Shown here piece by piece: positions 34,220 to 42,802 of a stretch of DNA of 64,000 nt (its first letter is position 1; the number at the start of each line of letters is the position of its first letter). The DNA is from CAYFNF01 sp964344485. GTDB taxonomy: Bacteria; Patescibacteriota; Patescibacteriia; UBA9570; XYC2-FULL-38-9. The notes beneath the pieces are model-generated. The model ran no database searches. It was not told the origin of the DNA and saw nothing but the letters and a program-made list of their open reading frames with translations. The stretch is taken from NCBI GenBank assembly GCA_964344485.1, contig CAYFNF010000003.1, positions 62,001 through 126,000 on the forward strand, in the 5' to 3' direction. A program made the translations under genes and the position numbers.

Positions 34220-35614
34220 TTACCGTGCTTTACGCATTTGGCGCACAAACAACACTCCAGAGACTACTATTAATAGCACACCGCCAATTATTAATACCAC
34301 TACCCAGTTAATTGATGAGAAAAAACCACCTTCTTCAGCTTCTGTCTCTGCAACAGCTGTCTCATCTCCCTGTACAGTGAATTTCACTTTCTTAGTTGAC
34401 TCACCAGACTCCTTCTCAGTCACTTGAACGTACTGAACGCCCGAAACTAGCGAAGGAGTACCTTGAAAGCTCCAGAACCCAGAACTATCAGCAGTGGTAG
34501 TATACCGTGTTACTGCGCAACAGAATTCAATGGTGACATCTGTTTCTGGAGTTGCATTACCAGTCAGCGTAATCTGCTCTCCAACATGCACCATTATCTC
34601 AGAAGAGCTGTACGTATTCTTCTGTAAGTCGTAGGTTTTATCTTCACTCGAAAGTGTTAGAATAGTCACTACTTCACTCTCTGTATCGTCCTCTTCCTCG
34701 TCTTCCTCCTCATCTTCTTCTTCAGTGTCTTCGTCCTCTTCGTCAGTTTCCTCTTCTTCTTCCTCATCTGTCTCCTCTTCCTCGTCTTCCTCCTCATCTT
34801 CTTCTTCAGTGTCTTCGTCCTCTTCGTCAGTTTCCTCTTCTTCTTCCTCATCTGTCTCCTCTTCCTCGTCTTCCTCCTCATCTTCTTCAACTGCTACAGT
34901 GGAAAATGTAGACTCAGAGCCTTTGTACACCACCTCTGTTTCATCCTGATTCTTTACTCGGAAGTAATATTCGGTTTCGTCGTCTAAGCCAGAGATATAT
35001 GCAGTGTGGGTAGTTGATGTTTGCTCTTCTAATGGAGTTGCCGCGATGTACGTTCCGCTTGATGTACCGTACTCTACTTGACCAGATGTTGCGCTGTCAG
35101 TCGTCCAGGTCACGATTGCAGTGGAAGATGTAATCTGAGAGACAGTCACTCCAGAGATGGTCACGGAATCGCTAGAACTATCAGTTGTGCTATCATCTGA
35201 AGAATTCGTATTTGTTGTCGTGTCATCATCAGACTCCTCTTCTGCAGATTGCACAACAAACGAACCAGACTGATTGGATTCGTCACACGTTGTACATTTA
35301 TATGTGTACGTACCAGCGGTATCAGCAGTAAATGTAACGGTCACCGTCTCTCCTGGAGATACAGATTGGTTAATGCCAAATGCTGACAGTTTAAAATTCC
35401 GCTCGTCGTCAGCGCTCGTGATGTTTAAAGTGACTGAGTCCCCCTCATTAACAGTGATTGCAGACGGACTGAACCCTCGCTCACTTGCTGTGACAGTGTA
35501 TGACTGTGCTGCTGCGCGAGCTACAGAGGGAACTATGAGCGCGGCACACAGGATGACTGCACTCCATAACACCAATCTCATGAATGGCGTGGTTTGTACT
35601 GTTGTGTGTTTCAT
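34220..35614 (-). CDS. Surface protein: cupredoxin-like and FN3 domains, acidic repeat, C-terminal anchor
   Basis: 464 residues. Signal peptide (1-33, ending V-A-R-A-A-A), a cupredoxin-like domain (about 34-125; G-F-S-P-S-A-I-T-V-N-E-G-D-S-V-T-L-N), an FN3-like domain (about 148-240; I-T-S-S-T-A-I-V-T-W-T-T), a 70-residue Glu/Asp/Thr tract built from 28-residue repeats (about 244-312), an Ig-like domain with Cys-Cys (about 320-418), and a C-terminal helix with a basic tail (about 432-460). In the cupredoxin part the usual copper-ligand His after the Cys is not evident (C-T-T-C-D-E-S-N), so it may no longer bind copper. Its stop precedes queG by 14 nt. Confidence 0.7.
   Translation of the reverse strand: MKHTTVQTTPFMRLVLWSAVILCAALIVPSVARAAAQSYTVTASERGFSPSAITVNEGDSVTLNITSADDERNFKLSAFGINQSVSPGETVTVTFTADTAGTYTYKCTTCDESNQSGSFVVQSAEEESDDDTTTNTNSSDDSTTDSSSDSVTISGVTVSQITSSTAIVTWTTDSATSGQVEYGTSSGTYIAATPLEEQTSTTHTAYISGLDDETEYYFRVKNQDETEVVYKGSESTFSTVAVEEDEEEDEEEETDEEEEEETDEEDEDTEEEDEEEDEEEETDEEEEEETDEEDEDTEEEDEEEDEEEDDTESEVVTILTLSSEDKTYDLQKNTYSSSEIMVHVGEQITLTGNATPETDVTIEFCCAVTRYTTTADSSGFWSFQGTPSLVSGVQYVQVTEKESGESTKKVKFTVQGDETAVAETEAEEGGFFSSINWVVVLIIGGVLLIVVSGVLFVRQMRKAR
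34690..34889 (-). repeat. 84-bp tandem repeat encoding acidic 28-residue units
   Basis: Units start at 34690, 34774 and 34858. The first two copies are almost identical, and the third is partial, diverging after about 31 bp. Each encodes 28 residues, nearly all Glu, Asp and Thr. The perfect 84-bp period keeps the frame and suggests expansion by slippage or unequal exchange. Confidence 0.85.
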
Positions 35615-36375
35615 AAAAATTTATTTAATAACATTTCTAAATCATGGTCTCCATGGAACGGAATGAACTTCGCTTTCTCGGTTCCTGGAGTTGGATCAAT
35701 GAGCACCACACCTGCAATATGAGGAAAGTGTCGCTCCATCTCTTTTGGGTCACCCTGTACGCGTTGTGCCAAATTAACTTCTTTCTTCAACTCTGAGTGG
35801 TCGGTAATGGCCGCAAGAACTTGATGCTTCGCTTTTGGATGGTCTTTCAAGCGCGTTGCGTGTTTTTTTAACCGCTCAATAAATGACTCCGTTTTCTTCT
35901 TTTTATCGCTGGACGATGCTTTACCAGGCTTTCGTAACGATTCGAGGTGATCGATCTCTGATTCAATCTCCTGTGCGAATTGCTCCTTTACTGCACGTAA
36001 ATTTCGAAACTGTACCACACCTAAAGCAAGAAGCTCATCAGCGATCTCCAGCTCTATGTCATATCCATGGTCCTTATCATGTACCACTCGGCAGTTATGG
36101 TTACGATAGAGGTACGCAATATAGAGTTTCGTAAGAATATCTAACAGTTCATCTGCTTCTTCAACGTTTTCTAGATGATCTTGTAGCACATGATGCCCGT
36201 CAACTAAATGAAGTGAAGAAAATACCTGTTCAATATCTGGGAGCAGCGTATGTCCTTGCTTCATCTCTTCGATATGTATGTGATGAACCAACTGCCAAAA
36301 CGGGTGGGTATCTGAGACCCCCTTAAAAAACTGATATGTATCAGGAAAGTATTGGTGTAACTGTTCTCGTGTCAT
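35611..36375 (-). CDS. Hypothetical cytosolic protein, 254 residues
   Basis: Not recognised. No signal peptide or membrane segment. It is His- and acidic-rich in the first half (V-H-H-I-H-I-E-E-M-K, L-V-D-G-H-H-V-L-Q-D), and then has a Lys-rich linker (S-S-S-D-K-K-K-K-T). The C-terminal region I-A-G-V-V-L-I-D-P-T-P-G-T has a beta-alpha look. It overlaps the next gene's start by 4 nt. Two overlapping TATACT boxes (36385-36396) leave a leader of only a few nt. Confidence 0.55.
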   Translation of the reverse strand: MTREQLHQYFPDTYQFFKGVSDTHPFWQLVHHIHIEEMKQGHTLLPDIEQVFSSLHLVDGHHVLQDHLENVEEADELLDILTKLYIAYLYRNHNCRVVHDKDHGYDIELEIADELLALGVVQFRNLRAVKEQFAQEIESEIDHLESLRKPGKASSSDKKKKTESFIERLKKHATRLKDHPKAKHQVLAAITDHSELKKEVNLAQRVQGDPKEMERHFPHIAGVVLIDPTPGTEKAKFIPFHGDHDLEMLLNKFL

Positions 36376-36443
36376 ATGTTCGGTAGTATACAGTATACAC
36401 TAAAAAAAAGCGCAAATCTACGCTTGTATGCATATCGGGTTAA

Positions 36444-37304
36444 TTAGTCAGAATTACGGTGATATTCGGCTAATAATAGTACTATATCCGGGAGTCTATC
36501 TATCAGTGTGGTGTAACGTTCAGTCGATGGAGAGAAGCGAATCGCCCACTCATTATGCAGCTCCTGAAACGCACTTCTTGCTGGGTGGAGCACCTCTTCT
36601 GCAATAGGCTGGTCTGGCTGGGCTTGCTCCGTAACATATAACAATAGAGAGTCAGCAACTCCTTGAAGTGCGAGTCGTCGTGCATGACCTGTTCGCAGAG
36701 CTTCTGCTTGCTCATGGAGCTCGAGTAATCGTTCTGGTTGCTTCACGAGTTCATGAAACGACTCTGTCTGCTCCACCTGCGTGATGTAGTCAATAATCCA
36801 AGCTGGCAGTGCAGTAGGATGCTTCTTTTGAAGATCTTGAAGATCGCTATGAATAATCGGATCACTGGCTATCTCTGATAACTCTACTGCGTCATGCTCA
36901 CCGTCTTCTGCTTGCTGATCAACTGCATTCAACAGTTCTTCAGTCTGTTGCAGTGCAGCCATATACTGCTGTAGCAGCTCTTCGAGTACATGGTTGCTAT
37001 GAAGATTGTCTTTTTGGAACTCCTCTAGCACCTCTCGAGTGGATCGCAACTCTCGCTGCAGCTCTAACTCTTTTGCTTCATCAACCGTAGACGCTCGGTC
37101 CTTGTGCTGCATGTGGGTAATCAGCGACTCTACTTTGGCAATACATACTTCAGCACGATTCTGCAGCTCTTGCTCTGGTACTGGCTCTTCAGCATTCTCT
37201 GTTCCATTAATATGCTTCGCATTGTTCTCAATGCCAAGAGATACCACAGGAGTCTCAGTGCTCTCTGGGTCTGTATCGTTCAACTGTGTGTTATCTGTAT
37301 TCAT
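36444..37304 (-). CDS. Hypothetical coiled-coil protein, 286 residues
   Basis: Not recognised. Glu/Gln/Leu-rich throughout, predicted as long amphipathic helices (for example K-E-L-E-L-Q-R-E-L-R-S-T-R-E-V-L near 75-90 and Q-A-E-A-L-R-T-G-H-A-R-R near 200). No signal peptide or membrane helix. A clear promoter precedes it (37358-37386). The gene is followed on the same strand by the 254-residue protein after 68 nt. Confidence 0.5.
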   Translation of the reverse strand: MNTDNTQLNDTDPESTETPVVSLGIENNAKHINGTENAEEPVPEQELQNRAEVCIAKVESLITHMQHKDRASTVDEAKELELQRELRSTREVLEEFQKDNLHSNHVLEELLQQYMAALQQTEELLNAVDQQAEDGEHDAVELSEIASDPIIHSDLQDLQKKHPTALPAWIIDYITQVEQTESFHELVKQPERLLELHEQAEALRTGHARRLALQGVADSLLLYVTEQAQPDQPIAEEVLHPARSAFQELHNEWAIRFSPSTERYTTLIDRLPDIVLLLAEYHRNSD

Positions 37305-37357
37305 TTCCGTTAATAAAAGGAATAGATTGTACTATTCCGAAACACTGTTCACTATAC

Positions 37358-37386
37358 AGTATAGCATAAAAGGTGGACTGAATCAA
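37358..37386 (-). promoter_or_regulatory. Promoter of the coiled-coil gene
   Basis: TTGATT (37381-37386), 17-bp spacer, TATACT (37358-37363). Predicted start about 37351, leader about 47 nt. Confidence 0.7.
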
Positions 37387-37393
37387 GCGATTG

Positions 37394-37585
37394 TCACTGT
37401 AAAAACGAGCGTATCTGCATCCAAGCAACAACACACAGCAAGCAAAACGCACCTGCACCACACACTGCTCCAATCACTGCCCAGCGTACGGTCTTGAAAC
37501 GCTTTTTTCTCTTCTTCACAGGCAGTACTTCTTCTACAGCTGGTTCGCTCTGGTCTTGCTCTTCTGTTTCGTCGATGTATACCAT
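37394..37585 (-). CDS. Small single-pass membrane protein, 63 residues
   Basis: Starts at the ATG at 37585, one base overlapping the stop of the upstream nucleotidyltransferase (TAATG). The first 30 residues are acidic, then come K-K-R-K-K-R-F-K and one membrane helix (about 38-58) with three Cys (A-V-C-G-A-G-A-F-C-L-L-C). Function unknown; the tight overlap suggests co-expression with the nucleotidyltransferase. Confidence 0.55.
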   Translation of the reverse strand: MVYIDETEEQDQSEPAVEEVLPVKKRKKRFKTVRWAVIGAVCGAGAFCLLCVVAWMQIRSFLQ

Positions 37586-38397
37586 TAGATCTCTTGCATT
37601 ACGGTCTTTATAAGGTCCCGAGGGATGTCTACATGCAGTCGTTTGCCTACTATCTTGGTCTGTTTGGCACAGACTTTCACACACTTGTTCAGAGTTTTTT
37701 GTAGAGACTTTTCGTGCGCTCGAGGAATGAGTGAATAGATCGTACTCAATGCATCATCCGGCAGATCATACTCGATATCTTTAAACCCCCAATCTGCTTT
37801 CTCTGGGACATAAAGAATGCGGAGTATTGTTACGAGCTCTTCTAGGCGATCATAATACTGATGTACGGCTTCTACCAAATCGTTCCTCTGCAATAAAACC
37901 GCTACTTTTGGAATACAATGCCAAAAACGTAAAACCGTATCCTCAAACAACTCACGGGCGTACTCCTCTACTTCTTGTGGATTAAACGGCTGGTATTTGA
38001 TGATGCTCCCTTTATCAAATAACACCTTACACTCTTCTGCGTCTGAATCTTTGGTAAAAGAAAATTTCCTGCTCTCTTTCTGTACATCCACATCAATAGA
38101 AAGCGACGTCGGGTGGTCTTCTAAGAGGATCTTGAAAGACTCAATATCTTCTGGCTGGTCTGGCGTCTTAGGATACAGCACGCTTAATACCGGACCGAGC
38201 TGCGCAGCAAACTGCTCTCGCTCTTCAACGAACGTATTAAAATTACGATCTTTTACCGCGATCCAAAGATCAATGTCCGAAAGATCATCGTCTTCTCCAC
38301 GCGCAATGGAACCCTCTAGCCACGCAGCTAGTACGCGACTGTCTTCTTGCAGCACTTCGGTAATGCGTTGAATAATCGGTTTATGTATTCGGGTCAT
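37585..38397 (-). CDS. Nucleotidyltransferase-domain protein (MNT/aminoglycoside-type)
   Basis: 270 residues. The nucleotidyltransferase core G-S-x(10)-D-x-D is visible: Gly29-Ser30 in L-E-G-S-I-A-R-G and Asp41/Asp43 in S-D-I-D-L-W-I. A third acidic position lies near S-I-D-V-D-V (about 99-104). The C-terminal half is helical (Q-R-N-D-L-V-E-A-V-H-Q-Y-Y-D-R-L-E-E-L), like the substrate-binding part of aminoglycoside nucleotidyltransferases and lincosamide-type enzymes. The substrate is unknown; a toxin-antitoxin MNT partner (HEPN) is not seen next to it. It overlaps the MFS gene by 4 nt and the small membrane protein by 1 nt. Confidence 0.75.
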   Translation of the reverse strand: MTRIHKPIIQRITEVLQEDSRVLAAWLEGSIARGEDDDLSDIDLWIAVKDRNFNTFVEEREQFAAQLGPVLSVLYPKTPDQPEDIESFKILLEDHPTSLSIDVDVQKESRKFSFTKDSDAEECKVLFDKGSIIKYQPFNPQEVEEYARELFEDTVLRFWHCIPKVAVLLQRNDLVEAVHQYYDRLEELVTILRILYVPEKADWGFKDIEYDLPDDALSTIYSLIPRAHEKSLQKTLNKCVKVCAKQTKIVGKRLHVDIPRDLIKTVMQEI

Positions 38398-39701
38398 ACG
38401 ATATACGGCTCGTGCTTAGAACGAGGGTGATTTACTCGATATAATTGGTTACGCTTCTTGAAACCGATCTGCAATACCACGACAATCAACATGACGCAGG
38501 TCAGCATCACACCGCATCCAATGAATAATGTGTCCCAGCCGTACTGGTCTGTTACAAACCCAATAATTGGTGAAAACACCACGACACCGAGCGCCTGCAC
38601 TAAGGTCGCCATTGCAGATCCAGTTCCAGTGAATTGCTTTGGCGTCAGCACTGATATCACGGAACTCAATGACGGAAGGTGTATTGCATATCCAGCAACA
38701 AACATAAATGACAGTATAAAGATGGCCAGCGAGCTGTCGTGCCAGAGCGACAGAATAGAGATGGCAATTGCAGAGACACCTAAACCGAGAATGATCACGC
38801 GTAGGCGTTCAGAGTGGTCAGCAATCTCCGCTGAGATAAAACTAAACAAGAATGGAATAGTCATGATGATGACCAATACACCAATCTTAGTAATAGAAAA
38901 ACCTAACGACTGAGCGTAGAGCGGGATAAAAACAAACGCTACAATATGAATGGACATGCCCAAGAACCGCAGGATGTACATCCACCACATCTCAGAGTTG
39001 AACCCCTTTATCTCTTGAACAAAGCGCAATACAAATTTGTCCTTAACCACTACACCATGAATTGCTTTGTGAAACGGTTGATGGTGTTTCTCTTTAATGC
39101 CGCGAGTAAATATCATACTAAGAAGCGGCATGATCATTACTGGAATGAATATATAGTAAATCGGGAACTTCCAGACTAACCACAGGGCAATACCCAATCC
39201 GATACACCAGGTTAATTTGATTGCAGCAAAATAGAATCCAAACGTTAATGCTGCGTCATTCTCATCAGAGTAATCACGTAGTGTGGAAGTAGTTCCTGTC
39301 CAGACCACTACCCCGAGCATACCGTTGATGAGTAGCGCTATCACGAGCACCGGGATAGATAATGTAATACCAGCGATAAAGTACATGAGCGCAACAACAA
39401 AATATCCGGTCTTGGCTACGTTCACCACAGTGGAGTGACGCATACGGTCTAATAAATTACCGATAGGAATTAGAATAATCACTCCTGCAACTGTAGCAAG
39501 CATTTGGAATAGCCCGACAATTGTGTATTGATCTGAAAACGTACTTAGGTATAACGAGAAGAACGGGTCCGCAAACCCCCAGCCGAGATTATAGATAGAT
39601 ATCGACGCGATCGTAAAAATCGTCACCTTCGGCAGATGACGGAAATCCCCTTTCATTACTTTCAGCAGTGTTTGAAATCGATCGACAAATGTACGGTGCA
39701 T
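38394..39701 (-). CDS. Major facilitator superfamily transporter
   Basis: 435 residues with about 12 predicted membrane helices and a central cytosolic loop near 200-225 (R-G-I-K-E-K-H-H-Q-P-F-H-K). The second-to-third helix loop has P-I-G-N-L-L-D-R-M-R-H, matching the MFS G-x-L-x-D-R-x-G-R motif, although altered. The substrate is not predictable. It is the first gene of a run with the nucleotidyltransferase and a small membrane protein, so export or uptake could be linked to a modified small molecule, but this is only inference. Confidence 0.8.
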   Translation of the reverse strand: MHRTFVDRFQTLLKVMKGDFRHLPKVTIFTIASISIYNLGWGFADPFFSLYLSTFSDQYTIVGLFQMLATVAGVIILIPIGNLLDRMRHSTVVNVAKTGYFVVALMYFIAGITLSIPVLVIALLINGMLGVVVWTGTTSTLRDYSDENDAALTFGFYFAAIKLTWCIGLGIALWLVWKFPIYYIFIPVMIMPLLSMIFTRGIKEKHHQPFHKAIHGVVVKDKFVLRFVQEIKGFNSEMWWMYILRFLGMSIHIVAFVFIPLYAQSLGFSITKIGVLVIIMTIPFLFSFISAEIADHSERLRVIILGLGVSAIAISILSLWHDSSLAIFILSFMFVAGYAIHLPSLSSVISVLTPKQFTGTGSAMATLVQALGVVVFSPIIGFVTDQYGWDTLFIGCGVMLTCVMLIVVVLQIGFKKRNQLYRVNHPRSKHEPYIV

Positions 39702-39713
39702 GAATACCGTTGT

Positions 39714-40709
39714 TTAAAACTTAAAGCGAGCAGCACCCATTTCAATATCTTCTTTCTGCAGTGCTGCGTGTAACTTCTGCCGCAACTCACGCTCTAGCTC
39801 CCACTGTTTATGTGATTTGGACTGGCCGAGTATTCGGACAATCATTCCATTTGTTGTGTAGTCCACGACACCTAATACCTCTGGTTCTTTAGTGAGCTCC
39901 TTGGCATTGTGTTTTAGTTTTGAAAAATCACGAACTACTTTCTTGGATATGGACAGCACTTTCTTTACATCAGCTGAATACGGAATTCCAAAGTCGATTC
40001 GGACTGCAGACCAATTCTTGGTGTAGTTAGACACGGTCTTGATCGCGCTGTTTGGAATATGATGCTCCACACCATTCGTGTCACGCAATACCGTGCGGCG
40101 CAAATTCATCTCTTCAACATTTCCAGCAATGCCCGCGATCTGTACGTAGTCCCCTTTATCAAACTGATCTTCCACTAGAATAAATAATCCTGCTAGGAAA
40201 TCCTTGACTATGGTTTGTGACCCAAATCCGAGTGCCACGCCTAGGATACCCGCGCCAGCAAGCATAGGCGCAATATTAATCCCGACCTCTGCAAGNNNNN
40301 NNNNNNNNNNNNNNNNNNNNNNNNNNNNNNNNNNNNNNNNNNNNNNNNNNNNNNNNNNNNNNNNNNNNNNNNNNNNNNNNNNNNNNNNNNNNNNNNNNNN
40401 NNNNNNNNNNNNNNNNNNNNNNNNNNNNNNNNNNNNNNNNNNNNNNNNNNNNNNCACCACGAACATTGTAATACGGAAAATTTTCCGAATGACATCGCAC
40501 AGTGTTGAGATGCGCTGCTTGGTCTCGTTCTTCGGGCGCTTCTTCCTTCCCTGCTCTTTTAATGTAACCCCACGACGCACAGCAGAGCATAATATACGAG
40601 AGCCAACAATATGAAACAACAGCCCCCCGATAATGATTAATATGATGTTGGTGATGGAGACTTGCTCAATTGCTTGTATTGCTTGTGTTAATTCCTGAAG
40701 TTGAGTCAT
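39714..40709 (-). CDS. Small-conductance mechanosensitive channel, MscS family (interrupted by assembly gap)
   Basis: Frame of 331 codons, with 53 undetermined residues where the sequence has Ns. N-terminal helix (about 16-38), then a charged segment, gap, then the MscS pore helix and beta domain: G-V-A-L-G-F-G-S-Q-T-I-V-K-D-F-L-A-G-L-F-I-L-V-E-D-Q is the TM3 and following helix that define the family, and G-D-Y-V-Q-I follows. The gate opens under membrane tension to release solutes. The reading frame resumes in phase after the Ns (159 bp), so the gap is either correctly sized or a multiple of three. It lies between a DUF5667-like gene and an MFS gene. Confidence 0.88.
   Translation of the reverse strand: MTQLQELTQAIQAIEQVSITNIILIIIGGLLFHIVGSRILCSAVRRGVTLKEQGRKKRPKNETKQRISTLCDVIRKIFRITMFVVXXXXXXXXXXXXXXXXXXXXXXXXXXXXXXXXXXXXXXXXXXXXXXXXXXXXXLAEVGINIAPMLAGAGILGVALGFGSQTIVKDFLAGLFILVEDQFDKGDYVQIAGIAGNVEEMNLRRTVLRDTNGVEHHIPNSAIKTVSNYTKNWSAVRIDFGIPYSADVKKVLSISKKVVRDFSKLKHNAKELTKEPEVLGVVDYTTNGMIVRILGQSKSHKQWELERELRQKLHAALQKEDIEMGAARFKF
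40296..40454. other. Assembly gap (159 Ns)
   Basis: Undetermined bases inside the mscS gene. The flanking coding frame is preserved across it. Confidence 0.99.
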
Positions 40710-40711
40710 GG

Positions 40712-41515
40712 TTATAGTTCTATCTCTTCTATCTCTTCAATGATTTTTTCTTTAGCTTTATCTAACTGCTTGTTTGCTTGCTCGCGCGCGAATTCTACTG
40801 CTTTTTGATTTAGCGACTGCAGCAACTCCTCACCTTTATCAACGATATACGCAGACAGGTTCGAAATGAGCTTCTCGAGCGTGCTCTGAATGTTCTCCTG
40901 TACGTCTGGCGGTACTTTATCTTTCTGTTCTTCTAGAAAGTCTAGAATGTTCTCTATAGTATCAGCCCTTTTCTGTTCGTCCTGAATCGATTCAATAATC
41001 TTTTTCTCTTGCTCTTCAATGACTGTAAACGTCTCTTCAATATACGGTTGCTCTACAGCAGCAGCTTTTGCTCCGATGTCTACAAATGCTGCAACGTGCA
41101 ATAACGTCTGGTCAGAGATGTCTTGAAGTAGTGCGTCAACATTTTCATTCTTCTTTTGTGCTTTACCTGCTTTTTGTACTGCTTCTTCTAAGTACTTCTC
41201 ATACCGCTCTGCAGCTTCTGCTGCTGCGGTCGGGTCTGTCTCTGCGAGATGCTCTACTTCCGCGAGCTTCTCTTTAGAAAGAGCGAGTAATCTGTGAACT
41301 TCCTGCTCCGCATTGTCCTGTGCCCAGATTCCGATACGCTCAAACACGATATCCAGCCAATAAAATATCGATGAAGGAGTGATACCAGCCTTAGCGTCTA
41401 CGATTTTAGTCTCTTCTTTTTGTACCTCCTCAGCACGTACACTATCAGCAACAGTGAATAACATGCTACCAATGACTAGTGAATAAATACTCAGAAGAAT
41501 TATTCGACCAACCAT
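40712..41515 (-). CDS. Exported DUF5667-like coiled-coil protein
   Basis: 267 residues. Signal peptide (1-28, ending S-V-R-A), then the motif A-G-I-T-P-S-S-I-F-Y-W-L-D-I-V-F-E-R-I near 43-61, which resembles the start of DUF5667 proteins, and then long Glu/Lys-rich helices to the end. No membrane anchor is seen after the signal. An extended -10 (TGGTATAGT, 41543-41551) lies upstream, leaving a leader of about 20 nt. It is 2 nt before mscS on the same strand, so the two are co-transcribed. Function unknown. Confidence 0.6.
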   Translation of the reverse strand: MVGRIILLSIYSLVIGSMLFTVADSVRAEEVQKEETKIVDAKAGITPSSIFYWLDIVFERIGIWAQDNAEQEVHRLLALSKEKLAEVEHLAETDPTAAAEAAERYEKYLEEAVQKAGKAQKKNENVDALLQDISDQTLLHVAAFVDIGAKAAAVEQPYIEETFTVIEEQEKKIIESIQDEQKRADTIENILDFLEEQKDKVPPDVQENIQSTLEKLISNLSAYIVDKGEELLQSLNQKAVEFAREQANKQLDKAKEKIIEEIEEIEL

Positions 41516-41565
41516 ACGGGATGTTAATACTCTTATTCATATACTATACCACAATTTTTTTGTTC

Positions 41566-41635
41566 TTGCCAGTGTAAAACAAAGCTGATATACTCGATAT
41601 CGACACTTCTCACCACGCCCTGGTGGAGTTTTTTT
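41566..41635 (+). promoter_or_regulatory. Promoter and terminator-like hairpin in the dprA leader
   Basis: TTGCCA (41566-41571), 17-bp spacer ending TGA, TATACT (41589-41594). The short leader folds CACCA-CGCCC-TGGTG (41611-41625) followed by GAG and seven Ts that end at the dprA ATG. The 3' arm plus GAG contains the Shine-Dalgarno (GGTGGAG). The hairpin could act as an attenuator or hide the ribosome site. Confidence 0.6.
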
Positions 41636-42754
41636 ATGACAATAACAGAACCGCAGTATGTGCATGCGCTCAATACCCTCCCAAGCATGCAAATCGAGAT
41701 ACTGCATCAGTGCTGGAAACGATATGGCACAGCTGAGCGCATTTGGAATAGCTCTATTGCAGAGTTGCGTGCTCTTGGAGTGTCACCAAAGACCGCCCAG
41801 AGCATACATGCTCAAATCCAACACACATCGCTTACAGAAACTATATGCACGTTGAAACAACAGCGTGAAGAACACGCACTGCAGATCATCTTTCATGACG
41901 ATCCAGCGTATCCAGAATTATTACGTGCGATTCCACAACCACCACTACTACTCTATTGTATTGGCGATCTCTCTGTACTGCAGGAATCGGTCATGATTTC
42001 TATTGTTGGATCCAGGAAAGCCAGCGCGTATGGTAAGCAAGTGGTACAGGACATTGTCGCTGGAGTCGTTCCAGGAGGAGCGTGTATTGTAAGCGGGCTC
42101 GCTAAAGGAATTGATGCTGCAGCGCATCAAGCAACTGTACATCTGCAGGGACGGACTATTGCGGTCATGGGTTCGTCTGTTCTTCCGCACGAACTCTACC
42201 CACGAATGAATCAGGCGCTTGGGGAGCAGATCATCGCAACAGGCGGAGTGATCATTTCTGAGTACCCACCAGGCTCTCGCTCGTATCCCAGTCATTTTCC
42301 TGAACGTAATCGGATTATTGCCGGGTTGTCTCAAGCCACGATTGTTATCGAAGCATCACAACGCAGCGGATCACTCATTACCGCGCGTCATGCACTCGAA
42401 TGCGGACGTGAAGTCTTCGCAGTACCTGGATCCATCTATGCAGAACTCTCAGAGGGAACGAACTATTTACTCTCTCAAGGGGCTGCGCCTTGGATTTCTT
42501 GCGCATCTTTACGGAATGGGCTAGAGTATGTGATAACTGACGCTACGATCGCTCTGACCTCTGATGAGCAGATCATCGTAGATCAGATATCTTATCAGGC
42601 AACTCACATCGATGACATAATAGACTCTACGCACCGTCCCGCACATGAACTATTGCCTCTATTAACCATACTGGTGATGAAGGGTGCAATAAAAGAAATT
42701 GCACCGCAGCAGTATATCAAGAATAGGAATACACAATTCACGTGCGCATCCTGA
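41636..42754 (+). CDS. dprA: DNA processing protein DprA
   Basis: 372 residues. Binds incoming single-stranded DNA and loads RecA during natural transformation. An N-terminal helical region is followed by the Rossmann-like DprA domain: I-V-G-S-R-K-A-S-A-Y-G near 123-133, I-V-S-G-L-A-K-G-I-D-A-A-A-H near 148-161, V-I-S-E-Y-P-P-G near 201-208, and P-E-R-N-R-I-I-A-G-L-S near 216-226. A winged-helix-like C-terminus (about 305-365) completes the usual layout. The leader's hairpin and U-tract may control expression. The window also encodes a type IV pilus, the usual DNA-uptake machinery. Confidence 0.95.
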   Translation: MTITEPQYVHALNTLPSMQIEILHQCWKRYGTAERIWNSSIAELRALGVSPKTAQSIHAQIQHTSLTETICTLKQQREEHALQIIFHDDPAYPELLRAIPQPPLLLYCIGDLSVLQESVMISIVGSRKASAYGKQVVQDIVAGVVPGGACIVSGLAKGIDAAAHQATVHLQGRTIAVMGSSVLPHELYPRMNQALGEQIIATGGVIISEYPPGSRSYPSHFPERNRIIAGLSQATIVIEASQRSGSLITARHALECGREVFAVPGSIYAELSEGTNYLLSQGAAPWISCASLRNGLEYVITDATIALTSDEQIIVDQISYQATHIDDIIDSTHRPAHELLPLLTILVMKGAIKEIAPQQYIKNRNTQFTCAS

Positions 42755-42802
42755 AGGACGGTTTTACGATGGCAATATAGTATAACCATTAGTCTACTAT
42801 TC

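Noticed and set aside
34725..34949. Serine-rich frame antisense to the acidic repeat
   Set aside because: A direct by-product of Glu/Asp codons read on the other strand.
40296..40454. Interpretation of the Ns as an insertion in mscS
   Set aside because: It is an assembly gap; no conclusion is possible about the missing 53 codons.
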